A DNA stretch of 64,000 nucleotides, from the NCBI GenBank assembly GCA_049273855.1, contig JBASRN010000313.1, positions 1-64,000 of the forward strand, in the 5' to 3' direction. The notes under the pieces were generated by a model, which saw only the letters and a program-made list of their open reading frames with translations, was not told the DNA's origin and ran no database searches. This document shows positions 42,301 to 51,529 of this stretch, in pieces (position 1 is the stretch's first letter; every line of letters begins with the position of its first letter). The stretch comes from Onstottus_B sp049273855. Its GTDB lineage: Bacteria; Acidobacteriota; Blastocatellia; UBA7656. A program made the translations under genes and the position numbers.

Positions 42301-43989
42301 CTACCACCTGGTTATTTCGATGTCCGGTCCCGCCGAAGTGCCACAAGCCACGTTTCCGTTAATGTGATTGAAGTGCGCGCCGTACCAGACCACGATGTCC
42401 GTGTCGAGGGTCGACTCCGGTGGGTTGTTGATGTACTGCGCGAGATTAATGAAGGACGACGTGCATGTAGTGCAGGTGACGTGGTCATCGATTTCGTTTG
42501 GGTTCTTCCGCAGTACCCACACATCGCCTTTACCATACTTGTCGTAGTTCCCATCCCACGGTCCCGGTCTCAAGACGACCGACTCGCTGCTTAGCGTGTT
42601 GGAAATAGTCCACGTGTGATTCATTCGATCAAGGCGCGGCAACATTCCTTCGCTTTTTATTCCTTGATCGCCCGCCGGCGCATTGTCTACCACAAGATTG
42701 TTTGCCGCCGTGTTGATGTCGAAGTCCAACCGCCAGTAGATGTGGTGCGTGTGGATGTTGCAGACGCAACTGTTTTGGACGGCGCCAAACCCGAAGCGAG
42801 GCTTGATTACGCCGCTATCGGTAAAGGTCCAGCGGCTTATGTAACGATACCAGCTCGCTTCGAGCTCGCTCACCACGACGACTTCTTCCTTGTTGTCATA
42901 GATGGCGACGCCACGAAAGTTCCCGATGTCACTGCCCGATTCCAAAATCGTTTGCGGCGGGCCGGTGCACATTCGAATCGAACCGTTTGTCCCCGGTACG
43001 TCCGTTCCATTAGCCGTAAAGAACCCTTCGTCATACTGCCAGTCTCTGTACGGACCACAGAGGTTCCGGTCGTACTGCACATTCAGGATAGGCACGTGGG
43101 CCTGCGTCAGCACGCGCTTGCCTCGATAGTTCACGTTCAGTAGCTCAACCGCCGAGGCCTTAGTTCCCGACGAGGCTGATGGCCTGACTACAATGAAGCG
43201 CCAGATTTCAACTCCAGCCCGGCTGATCACAATCTCGGCCTGTCCACTCTGGCCTCGGCCGCTCGCCGAGTGGCCCGGGTCGTCAGCCAATCCACATGCG
43301 GCCGGGCTCGCCATTGCGGCTGGCGGAGCGTTGCTCACAAACTGCACCACCTTCTTTTGGATCATATCGACGCCGACAATCCGATTTTGGAAGTTAACGC
43401 CTCGAGGCATCAATCCGACGGCGACGGTGCGGTTCACTTTGCCGACAGGATTGTCCGAATAGACCAAGGGAGGCATTGGGCGATACGGCTGCAGTTCGCC
43501 GGCCTTGATCGCCGCTCCGATCTTCTTGTCTCGAGCCACTACATCGACGGCGGCGTCAAACTCGCCTGCATCGGGATCGGGCTGGTCGATCAACGGGTCG
43601 ATCTGCAAGTCCGTGCCGTCAAAGCGTCCGCTGCAGGAAAACGCCCTGTTGTTGGAGTAGTCGAAGATGACCGCCTTGAAGCTGTCGGCCGGTTGGGGCT
43701 CTCCTCTTGAAGAGTCAATCAACTGGAAGGAAACCATTCGATATTCGGCGCTCTTCAACAACGCAATAAGGCCGGGGTGTTTTACCACACGAGCCTTCGC
43801 CGCGTCGACCATCTCTTGTGTGGGACCCCAGGGAGTTATCGTGATGGTGTGACCTTCCTGAGGGCCGGCGGCTGTGTATACAAAGGCGTTGGAGTTATTC
43901 GCTTCGATCCGGGTCATCGACGCCGGATACAGGCTTCCACAAATCAGTCCACACAGCATGACCAGAGCGGGCAGCAGTCTTCTCATCAT
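42301..43989 (-). CDS. Secreted copper-amine-oxidase-like protein (atypical active site)
   Basis: Signal peptide followed by a domain that resembles copper amine oxidase. The pattern SELEASWYRYISRWTF sits where amine oxidases have the topaquinone motif NY(D/E)Y (here WYRY: both Tyr retained, flanking residues changed). NIHTHHIYWRLDFDIN parallels the HxH copper site before the RLDxDI strand. DIVVWYGAHFNHINGN parallels the late VxWxxxxxxH strand. The arm domains are not recognisable. It is 562 residues. Activity is uncertain because the Tyr context and the HxH spacing are not canonical. Resemblance is by motif order, not by search. Confidence 0.55.
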   Translation of the reverse strand: MMRRLLPALVMLCGLICGSLYPASMTRIEANNSNAFVYTAAGPQEGHTITITPWGPTQEMVDAAKARVVKHPGLIALLKSAEYRMVSFQLIDSSRGEPQPADSFKAVIFDYSNNRAFSCSGRFDGTDLQIDPLIDQPDPDAGEFDAAVDVVARDKKIGAAIKAGELQPYRPMPPLVYSDNPVGKVNRTVAVGLMPRGVNFQNRIVGVDMIQKKVVQFVSNAPPAAMASPAACGLADDPGHSASGRGQSGQAEIVISRAGVEIWRFIVVRPSASSGTKASAVELLNVNYRGKRVLTQAHVPILNVQYDRNLCGPYRDWQYDEGFFTANGTDVPGTNGSIRMCTGPPQTILESGSDIGNFRGVAIYDNKEEVVVVSELEASWYRYISRWTFTDSGVIKPRFGFGAVQNSCVCNIHTHHIYWRLDFDINTAANNLVVDNAPAGDQGIKSEGMLPRLDRMNHTWTISNTLSSESVVLRPGPWDGNYDKYGKGDVWVLRKNPNEIDDHVTCTTCTSSFINLAQYINNPPESTLDTDIVVWYGAHFNHINGNVACGTSAGPDIEITRW

Positions 43990-44115
43990 TCACATTCTCC
44001 AAACGGGGTTATCGGCAGCCAGTAAAAAAGGGGGAGTGAAAGCGGATTGGTATCATGCGGGGGCTGGCGTGGTCAAGGATTCGTCCGTCTCGCTACGAGC
44101 ACGAATGCCGTTGCG

Positions 44116-44145
44116 TTGACACTGTTCAAAGCGGGTTCCTATAAT
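44116..44145 (+). promoter_or_regulatory. Consensus sigma70 promoter of lysS
   Basis: Perfect TTGACA (44116-44121) and TATAAT (44140-44145), 18 nt apart; the expected start near 44152 is 24 nt before the lysS ATG. It is the best promoter match in the window and shows that the in-frame codons upstream of 44176 are not translated. Confidence 0.75.
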
Positions 44146-44175
44146 CGCTTACCTATTAGAAACGCCGGAGAGCCG

Positions 44176-45876
44176 ATGACCGACCAGCCGCACGACGAAT
44201 CCGATTCGAACGATCAGGAGCAAGAGCGGCGCCGGTCACTCGGGGAGATCGGCCTCCTCGGATTTCAGACTTACCCTCACAAGTTCGACGGCACCCATAC
44301 GATAAATCAGATTGTCGAGCAATTCGCGGCTAAGACCGGCGAAGAGCTGGATGTATCTCGCGCTGTCGTTCGGGCGGCGGGCCGCATTCACGCGATCAAC
44401 AAGATGGGTAAGGCCGCGTTTATACGATTCACCGACGGCGCGGAGGTGCTTCAGATTTACATCAAGTCGAACGAAGTCGACGAACGTACGTGGTCGTTGT
44501 TCAAGCTCCTTGACCTCGGCGACTTCATCGGGGTGGAAGGGCGAATCTTTCGAACCCGAACGGGCGAGCTTTCTATACACGCCGAGTCGCTGACTTTCTT
44601 GTCGAAAGCGTTGCTTCCGCCGCCGGACAAGTACTATGGGCTGCACGATATCGAGATTCGCTACCGGCAACGCTACGCCGACCTGATCGCCAACCGCGAC
44701 GTGCGACTAGTCTTCGAGAAGCGCGCTCAGATCGTCCGTTTGATTCGTGCGTTCTTTGACGCGCGCGGATACATCGAGGTTGAAACGCCGATGCTTACTC
44801 CGCTGCCTACGGGGGCGGCGGCTCGGCCGTTCGTGACGCATCACAACGCCCTCGATATAGATCTGTATGCGCGGATCGCGCCCGAGCTCTATTTGAAACG
44901 CCTCATCGTCGGCGGCTTCGAAAAGGTCTACGAGATAAATCGGAACTTCCGCAACGAGGGAATCGACCGGTCTCACAACCCCGAGTTTACGATGCTGGAG
45001 TTCTACGAGGCTTATTCGGACTTCGAGAGCCTTATCGAGCTGACCGAGTCTTTGATTTCGGGGCTTGTCGAGCAAGTCTGCGGTAAAAGCGTCGTTCAAT
45101 ACGGTGAGCAGGAGATCGACTTCACCAGACCGTGGAAACGCTTCACGATGCGCGAAGCGATCATTCACTATTGGCCCGACGCTCGCGACTACGCGGCAAA
45201 ACAAGTGTTGGGAGCCGAGATCGGCAGAGAGGTGTCGGAACTTCAGGCCGGAGCGAGAACGACAGAAAATGACGCTCTAATAAAGGAAAAACTCAGTCAA
45301 ATCGAGCCTTGGTATTCACCGCCAACGCTCGAAGATCTGTCGACTCGAGAAGGCATTCTGCGATGCGCAGAGGGGCACCCGGTTCTCAGATCCCTGATCT
45401 CTCATCTCAAATCGCTGCCTTACGGCTACCTGCTCGGCGAAGTGTTTGAGCACGTCGTCGAACCTCGGTTGGTCAACCCCACCTTCATCACCGAGTTCCC
45501 GACGGACCTGTCGCCGCTTTCCAAGCAGAGCGAGACCGACCCGGCGTTCGTGGATCGCTTCGAGTTGTTCGTCTCGGGGATGGAAATAGCCAACGCATTC
45601 TGCGAGATCAACGATCCAAAGGATCAGCAAGCAAGATTTGAGGCTCAGATGATGCTTCGGCAGGGCGGCGACGAGGAAGCGATGCTGATCGACGAAGACT
45701 ACATTCGCGCGTTGTCTTACGGAATGCCGCCAACCGCGGGTGAAGGGATCGGGATCGACCGGCTGGTAATGGTCTTGACCGATTCGAGATCGATCCGCGA
45801 TGTGATTCTGTTTCCGCACATGAGACCGGAGGGCAAGCACGGGAGCCGAGGGGCAGAGGAGCCGGGGAGCACCTAA
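44176..45876 (+). CDS. lysS: Lysyl-tRNA synthetase (class II)
   Basis: Charges tRNA(Lys). The N-terminal OB-fold spans about residues 50-150; the class II core has motif 1 (FFDARGYIEVETPMLTPLPT), motif 2 (FEKVYEINRNFRNEGIDRSH with ...NPEFTMLEFYEAY) and motif 3 (GIGIDRLVMVLTDSRSIRDV). 566 residues, longer than E. coli LysS (505). The start is fixed by the promoter at 44116-44145. The last ten or so residues, after RPEGKHG (reading SRGAEEPGST), are encoded by a G-rich inverted-repeat element, so the tail is repeat-derived. Confidence 0.96.
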   Translation: MTDQPHDESDSNDQEQERRRSLGEIGLLGFQTYPHKFDGTHTINQIVEQFAAKTGEELDVSRAVVRAAGRIHAINKMGKAAFIRFTDGAEVLQIYIKSNEVDERTWSLFKLLDLGDFIGVEGRIFRTRTGELSIHAESLTFLSKALLPPPDKYYGLHDIEIRYRQRYADLIANRDVRLVFEKRAQIVRLIRAFFDARGYIEVETPMLTPLPTGAAARPFVTHHNALDIDLYARIAPELYLKRLIVGGFEKVYEINRNFRNEGIDRSHNPEFTMLEFYEAYSDFESLIELTESLISGLVEQVCGKSVVQYGEQEIDFTRPWKRFTMREAIIHYWPDARDYAAKQVLGAEIGREVSELQAGARTTENDALIKEKLSQIEPWYSPPTLEDLSTREGILRCAEGHPVLRSLISHLKSLPYGYLLGEVFEHVVEPRLVNPTFITEFPTDLSPLSKQSETDPAFVDRFELFVSGMEIANAFCEINDPKDQQARFEAQMMLRQGGDEEAMLIDEDYIRALSYGMPPTAGEGIGIDRLVMVLTDSRSIRDVILFPHMRPEGKHGSRGAEEPGST

Positions 45877-45916
45877 CGTTACTCCGCCCCTTTACTCTCT
45901 GCGCCCCAGCTCCCCC
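45841..45916. repeat. Inverted repeat across the lysS 3' end
   Basis: GGGAGC and GGGGCAGAG (45841-45859) pair with CTCTGCGCCCC and GCTCCC (45896-45915); an internal second copy GAGCCGGGGAGC is present in the left arm. The left arm encodes the final residues and stop region of lysS; the right arm lies in the spacer before lolC. Confidence 0.65.
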
Positions 45917-45928
45917 TCACTTGCTTTG

Positions 45929-47176
45929 ATGCCATACGAGTTATTCATCGCACTCCGCTACCTGCGCGCCAAGCGCAAGCAGGTGATGATCTCGGTCATC
46001 ACCGTCATCGCCATATCGGCGGTTGCTGCTGGAGTAGCTTCGCTTATCGTAGTGCTCGGCATGATGACCGGCTTCCGTCAGGAGTTTCAGACAAAGATTC
46101 TTTCCGGCACCGCCCACCTGAACTTGACCCACAAGAGCCGCCGTCCGATTGAAGACTATCGCGAGCTGGTTGCGAAGCTCCGATCATTGCCGCATATCCG
46201 CGCGGCGTCGGCGACGCTTTATCAGCGTGTGCTGATTCAAGGTCAGAAGGACACCACCGGAGCGGTGTTGAAGGGCGTCGACATGAGCGCGCCGCCCGAA
46301 GCCAACGAAGTGTTTCAGTTCACAGTCGAAGGCAATGCACAATCGCTCGCCCAACCTGAAACCGATCCGGATACTCAAGCTAAGACCGATCAAATCGTAT
46401 TGGGACGTGAGTTGGCGCAAACGATCGGGCTGAAGCTCGGCGACATCGCTACGGTCATTTCGCCCGAGGGCCACCTGACGCCGGTCGGACTTGCGCCGCG
46501 CTATCGCGATTTCAGGGTCGCGGGCATATTTGCGTCGGGACTGACCGATTACGACGAGACGTGGGCTTACATTTCGCTCGATGCGGCGCAGCGGCTTTCG
46601 AGCGCGGATGACGTAGCCGAAGTGATTCAGATGAAAGTGGACGACGTTGACGCCGTGAAACGGATCGGTCGCGAGCTACTCGCCGTGGTCGGCGACGACT
46701 ACGATGTACAGGACTGGCAGCAATTGAACGCGCCGATCTATAGCGCTTTGAGCTACGAGAAGTATCTGTCGGGAATCGCGTTGTTGATAGTCATCGGCAT
46801 TGCGGCGCTCAACATCATCACAGTGCTGATCATGATCGTGATGGAAAAGCATAGAGACATAGCGATTTTGAAGTCGATGGGCGCGACGAATCAAAGCGTC
46901 ATGTACTTGTTTATGATTCAGGGCCTGGTGATCGGCATTGTGGGAATGGTTGCAGGGGTTTTGCTCGGCGCAAGCTTCTGTCATTTTGCGAATGCTTACC
47001 GGTGGATCAAACTCCCGGCGGGAGCTTATGCGCTCGACTACTTGCCGTTTCACTCAGGCGCCGTCGATATAATCCTGGTTGCCGCGGTCACGATCGTTAT
47101 CAGCTTCCTGTCCACAATTTATCCCTCCTGGAGCGCCGCGCGGCTCGATCCGGTGGAGGCGCTGCGTTATGAGTAA
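45929..47176 (+). CDS. Lipoprotein-releasing ABC permease, LolC/LolE family
   Basis: MacB-like ABC permease for moving lipoproteins from the inner to the outer membrane. The N-terminal ELFIALRYLRAKRKQVMISV with a TM helix, a large periplasmic domain (residues about 45-270), then three C-terminal TM helices with NIITVLIMIVMEKHRDIAIL and KSMGATNQSVMYLFMIQGLV, the family coupling motif. 415 residues; only one permease is present, so the complex may be a LolF-like homodimer. A TTG 3 nt upstream is possible. Its last 8 bp overlap lolD. Confidence 0.93.
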   Translation: MPYELFIALRYLRAKRKQVMISVITVIAISAVAAGVASLIVVLGMMTGFRQEFQTKILSGTAHLNLTHKSRRPIEDYRELVAKLRSLPHIRAASATLYQRVLIQGQKDTTGAVLKGVDMSAPPEANEVFQFTVEGNAQSLAQPETDPDTQAKTDQIVLGRELAQTIGLKLGDIATVISPEGHLTPVGLAPRYRDFRVAGIFASGLTDYDETWAYISLDAAQRLSSADDVAEVIQMKVDDVDAVKRIGRELLAVVGDDYDVQDWQQLNAPIYSALSYEKYLSGIALLIVIGIAALNIITVLIMIVMEKHRDIAILKSMGATNQSVMYLFMIQGLVIGIVGMVAGVLLGASFCHFANAYRWIKLPAGAYALDYLPFHSGAVDIILVAAVTIVISFLSTIYPSWSAARLDPVEALRYE

Positions 47177-47900
47177 AACTCGACAAGACGCGGCGACTCT
47201 CGAACCCGTTGCTCCGCTTCGCTCTGTCGCCGCCCCGCTCGTTTGCGCTGAAAATCTGGGAAGGTCTTACGATTCGGGCCGCACCCGGGTCGTCGTCTTT
47301 GAGAATCTGAACCTCGAGATACAGGAAGGCGAGATGGTTGCGGTAATCGGACCGTCGGGCGCTGGAAAATCGACTCTGTTGCATCTATTAGGAGGATTGG
47401 ATCGGCCAAGTGCCGGTAGCGTAAAAGTGGCCGCGTTTGACATTCTCAAACTCGCTGATGTAGACTTGGCGCGGTTTCGGAACAGGGAAATTGGTTTCAT
47501 CTTCCAGTTTCATCACCTGCTGCCCGAGTTCACCGCTCTTGAAAACGTGATGATGCCGCTGTTGATCGGAAGAGCCTCACGCCGGCCGGCAATGGAGCGT
47601 GCCGCCGAGGTGCTTCGAAGCGTAGGGCTCGACAACCGCGCGACGCATCGGCCCGGCGAACTCTCAGGCGGCGAGCAGGCGCGCGTGGCGCTGGCCAGGG
47701 CGCTCGTAGGCCGGCCCCGGCTTTTGCTGGCCGACGAACCGACCGGTGATCTCGACAGCAAGACGAGTGACAGCATTCATAGCCTTCTCAAGGAGGTACA
47801 CGCGTCGCACAATCTTACTTCGGTGATCGTAACTCACAACGAGCGTCTTGCTTCGATTTGCGACCGCGTGCTGCACCTGGAGGATGGACGGCTGGGATAG
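47169..47900 (+). CDS. lolD: Lipoprotein-releasing ABC ATPase LolD
   Basis: ATPase subunit of the LolCDE-type exporter. Walker A GPSGAGKSTLLHLLGGLD, the Q-loop near FIFQFHHLLPEFTALENVMM, the signature LSGGEQARVALARAL and Walker B LLLADEPTGDLD are intact. The reading frame is open from 47079, but ATG 47169 overlaps the lolC/E stop by 8 bp and gives a standard 243-residue protein, so coupling with the permease is likely. The N-terminal ~20 residues before LVCAENLGRSYDSG are extra. Confidence 0.94.
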   Translation: MSKTRQDAATLEPVAPLRSVAAPLVCAENLGRSYDSGRTRVVVFENLNLEIQEGEMVAVIGPSGAGKSTLLHLLGGLDRPSAGSVKVAAFDILKLADVDLARFRNREIGFIFQFHHLLPEFTALENVMMPLLIGRASRRPAMERAAEVLRSVGLDNRATHRPGELSGGEQARVALARALVGRPRLLLADEPTGDLDSKTSDSIHSLLKEVHASHNLTSVIVTHNERLASICDRVLHLEDGRLG

Positions 47901-47952
47901 GCGACGAGAATGGCGATTGAGAATGAGTGAAACATCCGCATAGAAAATGATC

Positions 47953-47961
47953 TGGCATAAT
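47953..47961 (+). promoter_or_regulatory. Extended -10 promoter of clpC (candidate)
   Basis: TGGCATAAT is an extended -10 element (TGn plus CATAAT); no -35 of quality lies 17 nt upstream. A start near 47968 would leave a leader of about 48 nt. No CtsR-type operator or CIRCE element is evident nearby. Confidence 0.35.
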
Positions 47962-48015
47962 TCGCTCAGCTCTCAGACACCAGTCCTCAAGCCCTGATAC
48001 TTTGCGGAAGCGAAT

Positions 48016-50454
48016 ATGTTCGAACGTTATACCGAGAAGGCTCGCCGCGTCATATTCTTCGCAAGGTATGAAGCAAGCCAGTTTGGCGCCCGGGCCATCG
48101 AGTCCGAACACATCCTCCTTGGCCTGCTTCGCGAAGACAAGCAACTAACCCAGAAGTTCTTCCGCACCCCGCACTCGACGGTCGAGTCAATTCGCAAAGA
48201 GATAGAAGGACGCACGCCGCTGCGCGATAAGGTGTCGGCATCCGTGGACTTGCCTCTTTCGCCAAGCGCGAAACACGTCTTGAGCTACGCCGCCGACGAG
48301 AGTGAGCGGCTCCAGCATCGCCACATCGGGACCGAGCACTTGCTGTTGGGGATCCTTCGCGAGGAGAAATCACCGGCCTGCGAGATCCTTTACGAACGAG
48401 GGCTCCGGTTGAGCCAGATACGCGATGACCTGACCCGCGGGCAGCAGAGCGATCGGTCCGTGTCTCAGAAAAAAGACGCGCCGCACCTGACCGAGTTCAG
48501 CCGCGACCTGACCGAGGCGGCAAGCAATGACCAGCTTGACCCGCTGATCGGCCGCGAAAGCGAGATCGAGCGGCTCGTTCAGATACTGTGCCGAAGAACA
48601 AAAAACAACCCGGTGCTGATAGGCGAACCGGGCGTCGGCAAGACTGCGATCGTAGAAGGACTGGCGCAGCGAATCGTTAGCGGCGACGTTCCTCCATTCC
48701 TTCGTGACAAACGGATCCTGGCGCTGGATCTCTCGCTGGTTGTGGCGGGCACCAAGTACCGCGGCCAATTCGAAGAACGGCTGAAGACGATCATGCGCGA
48801 ATTGATCGACAACCAGCACTACATCATTTTTATCGACGAGTTGCACACGCTGGTCGGCGCGGGCTCGGCGGAGGGTTCACTCGACGCGGCCAACATCTTG
48901 AAGCCGGCGCTGTCTCGCGGCGAGATTCAATGCGTCGGCGCCACCACGCCTGCCGAGTTTCGCAAGACGATCGAGAAGGACCGCTCACTCGAGCGACGCT
49001 TCCAGGCGATAAAAGTTCCGCCTCCAAGCGAGCAAGAGACGATCAAGATACTCGAGGGCATCAAGGACCGCTACGAGCTGTTCCATCAGGTTCGCTACAC
49101 GATGGATGCTATCGAGACCGCAGTCTACCAGTCTCATCGGTACATTCCGGATCGGTTCCTTCCGGACAAGGCGATCGACATCGTCGACGAAGCCGGCGCG
49201 CGGGTCAAGCTTCGCGAGGCTCACCTGCCTGCTGAGATACAGGACTGCCAGCGAAAGCTTCGACGCCACACGGCTAACTTTGAACGCGCGCAGGCGCAGC
49301 GGGATTTCGAGCGGGCAAAGATATTCAAGCAGAAAGAGCAGGAAGAGCTTGACCGGCTCACGACGCTTCGCGAATCGCACAACCTGGTCGCCGAGCATTT
49401 CCCGGAAGTTACAAAAGACGACATCGAAGAAGTCATATCGCGCTGGACCGGAATACCGATCACGTCGATCAAGGAAGAAGAGACGGCAAAGCTGCTCCGG
49501 ATCGAAGACGAGCTTCACAAGCGAATCGTAAGTCAGGACCGCGCCATTTCCGCGCTGTCGCGGGCCATTCGCCGAAGCCGCGCCGGTCTCAAGAACCCAA
49601 ATCGGCCTGTTGGATCCTTTCTTTTTCTCGGACCCACCGGTGTAGGCAAAACCGAAGTTGCGAGGTCCCTGGCGGACTGCTTATTCGGCTCCGAGCGCGC
49701 CCTGATTCGCTTCGACATGTCCGAGTACATGGAGAAACACTCGGTGTCGAAGCTAATAGGCAGCCCGCCGGGATACGTCGGCCACGAAGAAGGCGGGCAG
49801 ATGACCGAGAAGATCAAGCGCAATCCATACTCGGTTCTGTTGCTGGACGAGGTGGAAAAGGCGCATCCCGATCTGTTCAACATCCTGCTCCAGGTGCTGG
49901 AGGACGGAACCCTAACCGATTCGCTGGGCAACTCCGTCGATTTCAAAAACGCGATTCTCATCATGACTTCCAATATCGGCGCCAGGTTCATCCAGAAGCG
50001 CGGGCACATGGGATTCCAGGCTTCTTCTCGCACCCAGCAGGCCACGGTCGAGGAAGGCGTGATGCAGGCCGTCAAGCAAACCTTCAATCCCGAGTTCGTA
50101 AACAGGCTTGACGAGATCATAGTCTTCGAGCCGCTCACTGATGCTGATCTGTTCGAAATCGTCGGATTGCTCATCGCCCAACTGAACCGAACGCTGATTC
50201 GCCGGAAACTTCAGGTGCAGATGACGGCTGATGCGCGGCGCTGGATTGTCGAAAAGACGTGCTCCGACCGAACATACGGGGCGCGTCCACTTCGCCGGGC
50301 GTTGCAGAAGCACGTTGAGGATCCGCTGTCGGAAGCGCTCATTGGCGGCCGCTTCACCGAAGCATCGATCGTTGAGGTCAGCCTCGAGGGGGACTCGCTT
50401 CAATACAGGCCGGTCGAACTCGAGGAAATGAACGAGCCGCTTTTGGTCCAGTAG
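48016..50454 (+). CDS. clpC: ATP-dependent Clp protease ATPase subunit ClpC
   Basis: Hsp100 AAA+ unfoldase that feeds substrates to ClpP. Two N-terminal Clp_N repeats (from FERYTEKARRVIFFARYEAS), D1 with Walker A GEPGVGKTAIVEGLAQRI and the HTLVGAGSAEGSLDAANILK segment, a short middle region with a UVR-like QRDFERAKIFKQKEQEEL, then D2 with Walker A GPTGVGKTEVAR and a D2 small domain. 812 residues fits ClpC rather than ClpA or ClpB. No clpP, mcsA/mcsB or ctsR is adjacent; it is followed 19 bp later by crcB. Confidence 0.95.
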   Translation: MFERYTEKARRVIFFARYEASQFGARAIESEHILLGLLREDKQLTQKFFRTPHSTVESIRKEIEGRTPLRDKVSASVDLPLSPSAKHVLSYAADESERLQHRHIGTEHLLLGILREEKSPACEILYERGLRLSQIRDDLTRGQQSDRSVSQKKDAPHLTEFSRDLTEAASNDQLDPLIGRESEIERLVQILCRRTKNNPVLIGEPGVGKTAIVEGLAQRIVSGDVPPFLRDKRILALDLSLVVAGTKYRGQFEERLKTIMRELIDNQHYIIFIDELHTLVGAGSAEGSLDAANILKPALSRGEIQCVGATTPAEFRKTIEKDRSLERRFQAIKVPPPSEQETIKILEGIKDRYELFHQVRYTMDAIETAVYQSHRYIPDRFLPDKAIDIVDEAGARVKLREAHLPAEIQDCQRKLRRHTANFERAQAQRDFERAKIFKQKEQEELDRLTTLRESHNLVAEHFPEVTKDDIEEVISRWTGIPITSIKEEETAKLLRIEDELHKRIVSQDRAISALSRAIRRSRAGLKNPNRPVGSFLFLGPTGVGKTEVARSLADCLFGSERALIRFDMSEYMEKHSVSKLIGSPPGYVGHEEGGQMTEKIKRNPYSVLLLDEVEKAHPDLFNILLQVLEDGTLTDSLGNSVDFKNAILIMTSNIGARFIQKRGHMGFQASSRTQQATVEEGVMQAVKQTFNPEFVNRLDEIIVFEPLTDADLFEIVGLLIAQLNRTLIRRKLQVQMTADARRWIVEKTCSDRTYGARPLRRALQKHVEDPLSEALIGGRFTEASIVEVSLEGDSLQYRPVELEEMNEPLLVQ

Positions 50455-50473
50455 ACAGCGAGACGTTCATTCG

Positions 50474-50851
50474 ATGCAGAGAATCTTCCTGGTGTTAGCC
50501 GGTGGCGCGCTCGGAACAGGCTTCCGATACCTCCTTGCCAGTTTCATCTACTCCAACGTCAAAGAGCCTACCTTTCCTTACGCTAACCTGATCATCAACG
50601 TCTCCGGTAGTTTTCTGATCGGGTTGCTGGCCGAGTTGTTTGAAGCCAGACTGCTGGTAAGCCCGACGACCCGTGTGGCGCTGTTGACCGGCGTACTTGG
50701 CGGCTACACAACCTTCTCGAGTTTTGCGTTCGAGACACTCTCACTGCTGCGCGACGGGCAGGTTGGACTCGCGGCACTGAACGTTTCGGCAAGCGTAGGG
50801 CTCGGACTTGGGGCTGTGTGGCTTGGCATAAGACTGGCCCAGCTCGTCTAA
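50474..50851 (+). CDS. crcB: Fluoride channel CrcB/Fluc
   Basis: Dual-topology small membrane channel that exports fluoride. GGALGTGFRYLLASFIYS, YANLIINVSGSFLIGLLAEL with the conserved Asn, and TGVLGGYTTFSSFAFETLSL with the conserved TTFS residues, plus about four TM helices, identify it; 125 residues is normal. A single copy suggests a homodimer. It lies between clpC and a DUF190 gene; no fluoride-riboswitch-like structure was seen in the 19-bp spacer. Confidence 0.95.
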   Translation: MQRIFLVLAGGALGTGFRYLLASFIYSNVKEPTFPYANLIINVSGSFLIGLLAELFEARLLVSPTTRVALLTGVLGGYTTFSSFAFETLSLLRDGQVGLAALNVSASVGLGLGAVWLGIRLAQLV

Positions 50852-50865
50852 CCTGGAGGCGCTCA

Positions 50866-51201
50866 ATGCAGATTCCGGAAGAGGCCCAATTGCTACGCAT
50901 TTTCATCGGCGAGTCCGACAAGTGGAAAGGGCTGCCGCTCTACGAAGCGGTCATCTTGAAGGCGCGGGAGATGGGAATTGCGGGCGCCACGATGCTGCGA
51001 GGGTTGATGGGCTACGGCGCAAACTCGCGAATTCACACCGCTAAGATCCTTCGTCTCTCAGAAGACCTGCCCATCGTTGTGGAGATTGTTGATGGCCGCG
51101 AAAAGATTTCCGCGCTGCTGCCCGTGATCCAGGAGATGGTAGGCGACGGGCTGGTCACGATCGAGAACGTTCGAGTACTTCAGTACCGTAGCGCAAAATG
51201 A
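50866..51201 (+). CDS. DUF190 family protein (CrcB-associated)
   Basis: Small cytosolic protein of the DUF190 family, a PII-like fold commonly encoded next to crcB. The sequence carries LLRIFIGESDKWKGLPLYEA, GIAGATMLRGLMGYGANSRI and the late LPVVIEIVDGREKI-type strand LPIVVEIVDGREKISALLPV. The open frame begins at 50818, inside crcB, but ATG 50866 with TGGAGG 6 nt upstream gives the normal 111-residue protein. Its role in fluoride resistance is inferred only from linkage. Confidence 0.9.
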   Translation: MQIPEEAQLLRIFIGESDKWKGLPLYEAVILKAREMGIAGATMLRGLMGYGANSRIHTAKILRLSEDLPIVVEIVDGREKISALLPVIQEMVGDGLVTIENVRVLQYRSAK

Positions 51202-51529
51202 AGGGGATTTTTGGATTTCGCCGCGCCTCAGATCTGGTCGAATGACCGGCTCGATCCCCAATCCAGAACCCAAGATCCAGAATTGGGTGGGTTTGGCTTG
51301 CCCCACCACTTTTGTTACAATAACCGGTCAAACTTGCGTTCTACTTTTGGTGAGGACGATACAGCCAGCCCTGAGCCTCGCGCTGGTCTCGGGGTAGCAA
51401 TCTGGTTTAGCTTTGAGCGTGCCAATTGCCTTTTGAAAACCTGTCGCATCCTCTTCTCGCTTAAGACCGGCTAAGAGCGGGGTAAGCTCAGAACGACCTC
51501 AGGATTATCAGGGAGTGTGCAATTCATTT
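51202..51529. other. Spacer upstream of bamA
   Basis: About 330 bp without a credible gene. It begins with degenerate CCAGAACCCAAGATCCAGAA words (51255-51286) that resemble the phrase repeats but do not form clear arms, then holds the bamA promoter candidate at 51293-51321 and a long untranslated leader. Confidence 0.5.
51293..51321 (+). promoter_or_regulatory. Promoter candidate for bamA-ompH-ompH
   Basis: TTGGCT (51293-51298) and TACAAT (51316-51321) with a 17-nt spacer. The start near 51328 would leave about 200 nt before bamA. No sigma-E-type motif was recognised. Confidence 0.5.

Noticed and set aside
50455..50473. Fluoride riboswitch upstream of crcB
   Set aside because: Only 19 bp separate clpC and crcB, too short for the riboswitch, and no matching structure was seen.
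51255..51290. Another phrase-repeat hairpin upstream of bamA
   Set aside because: The CCAGAA/CCAAGATCC words are tandem-like, but complementary arms are not clear; noted in the spacer entry instead.
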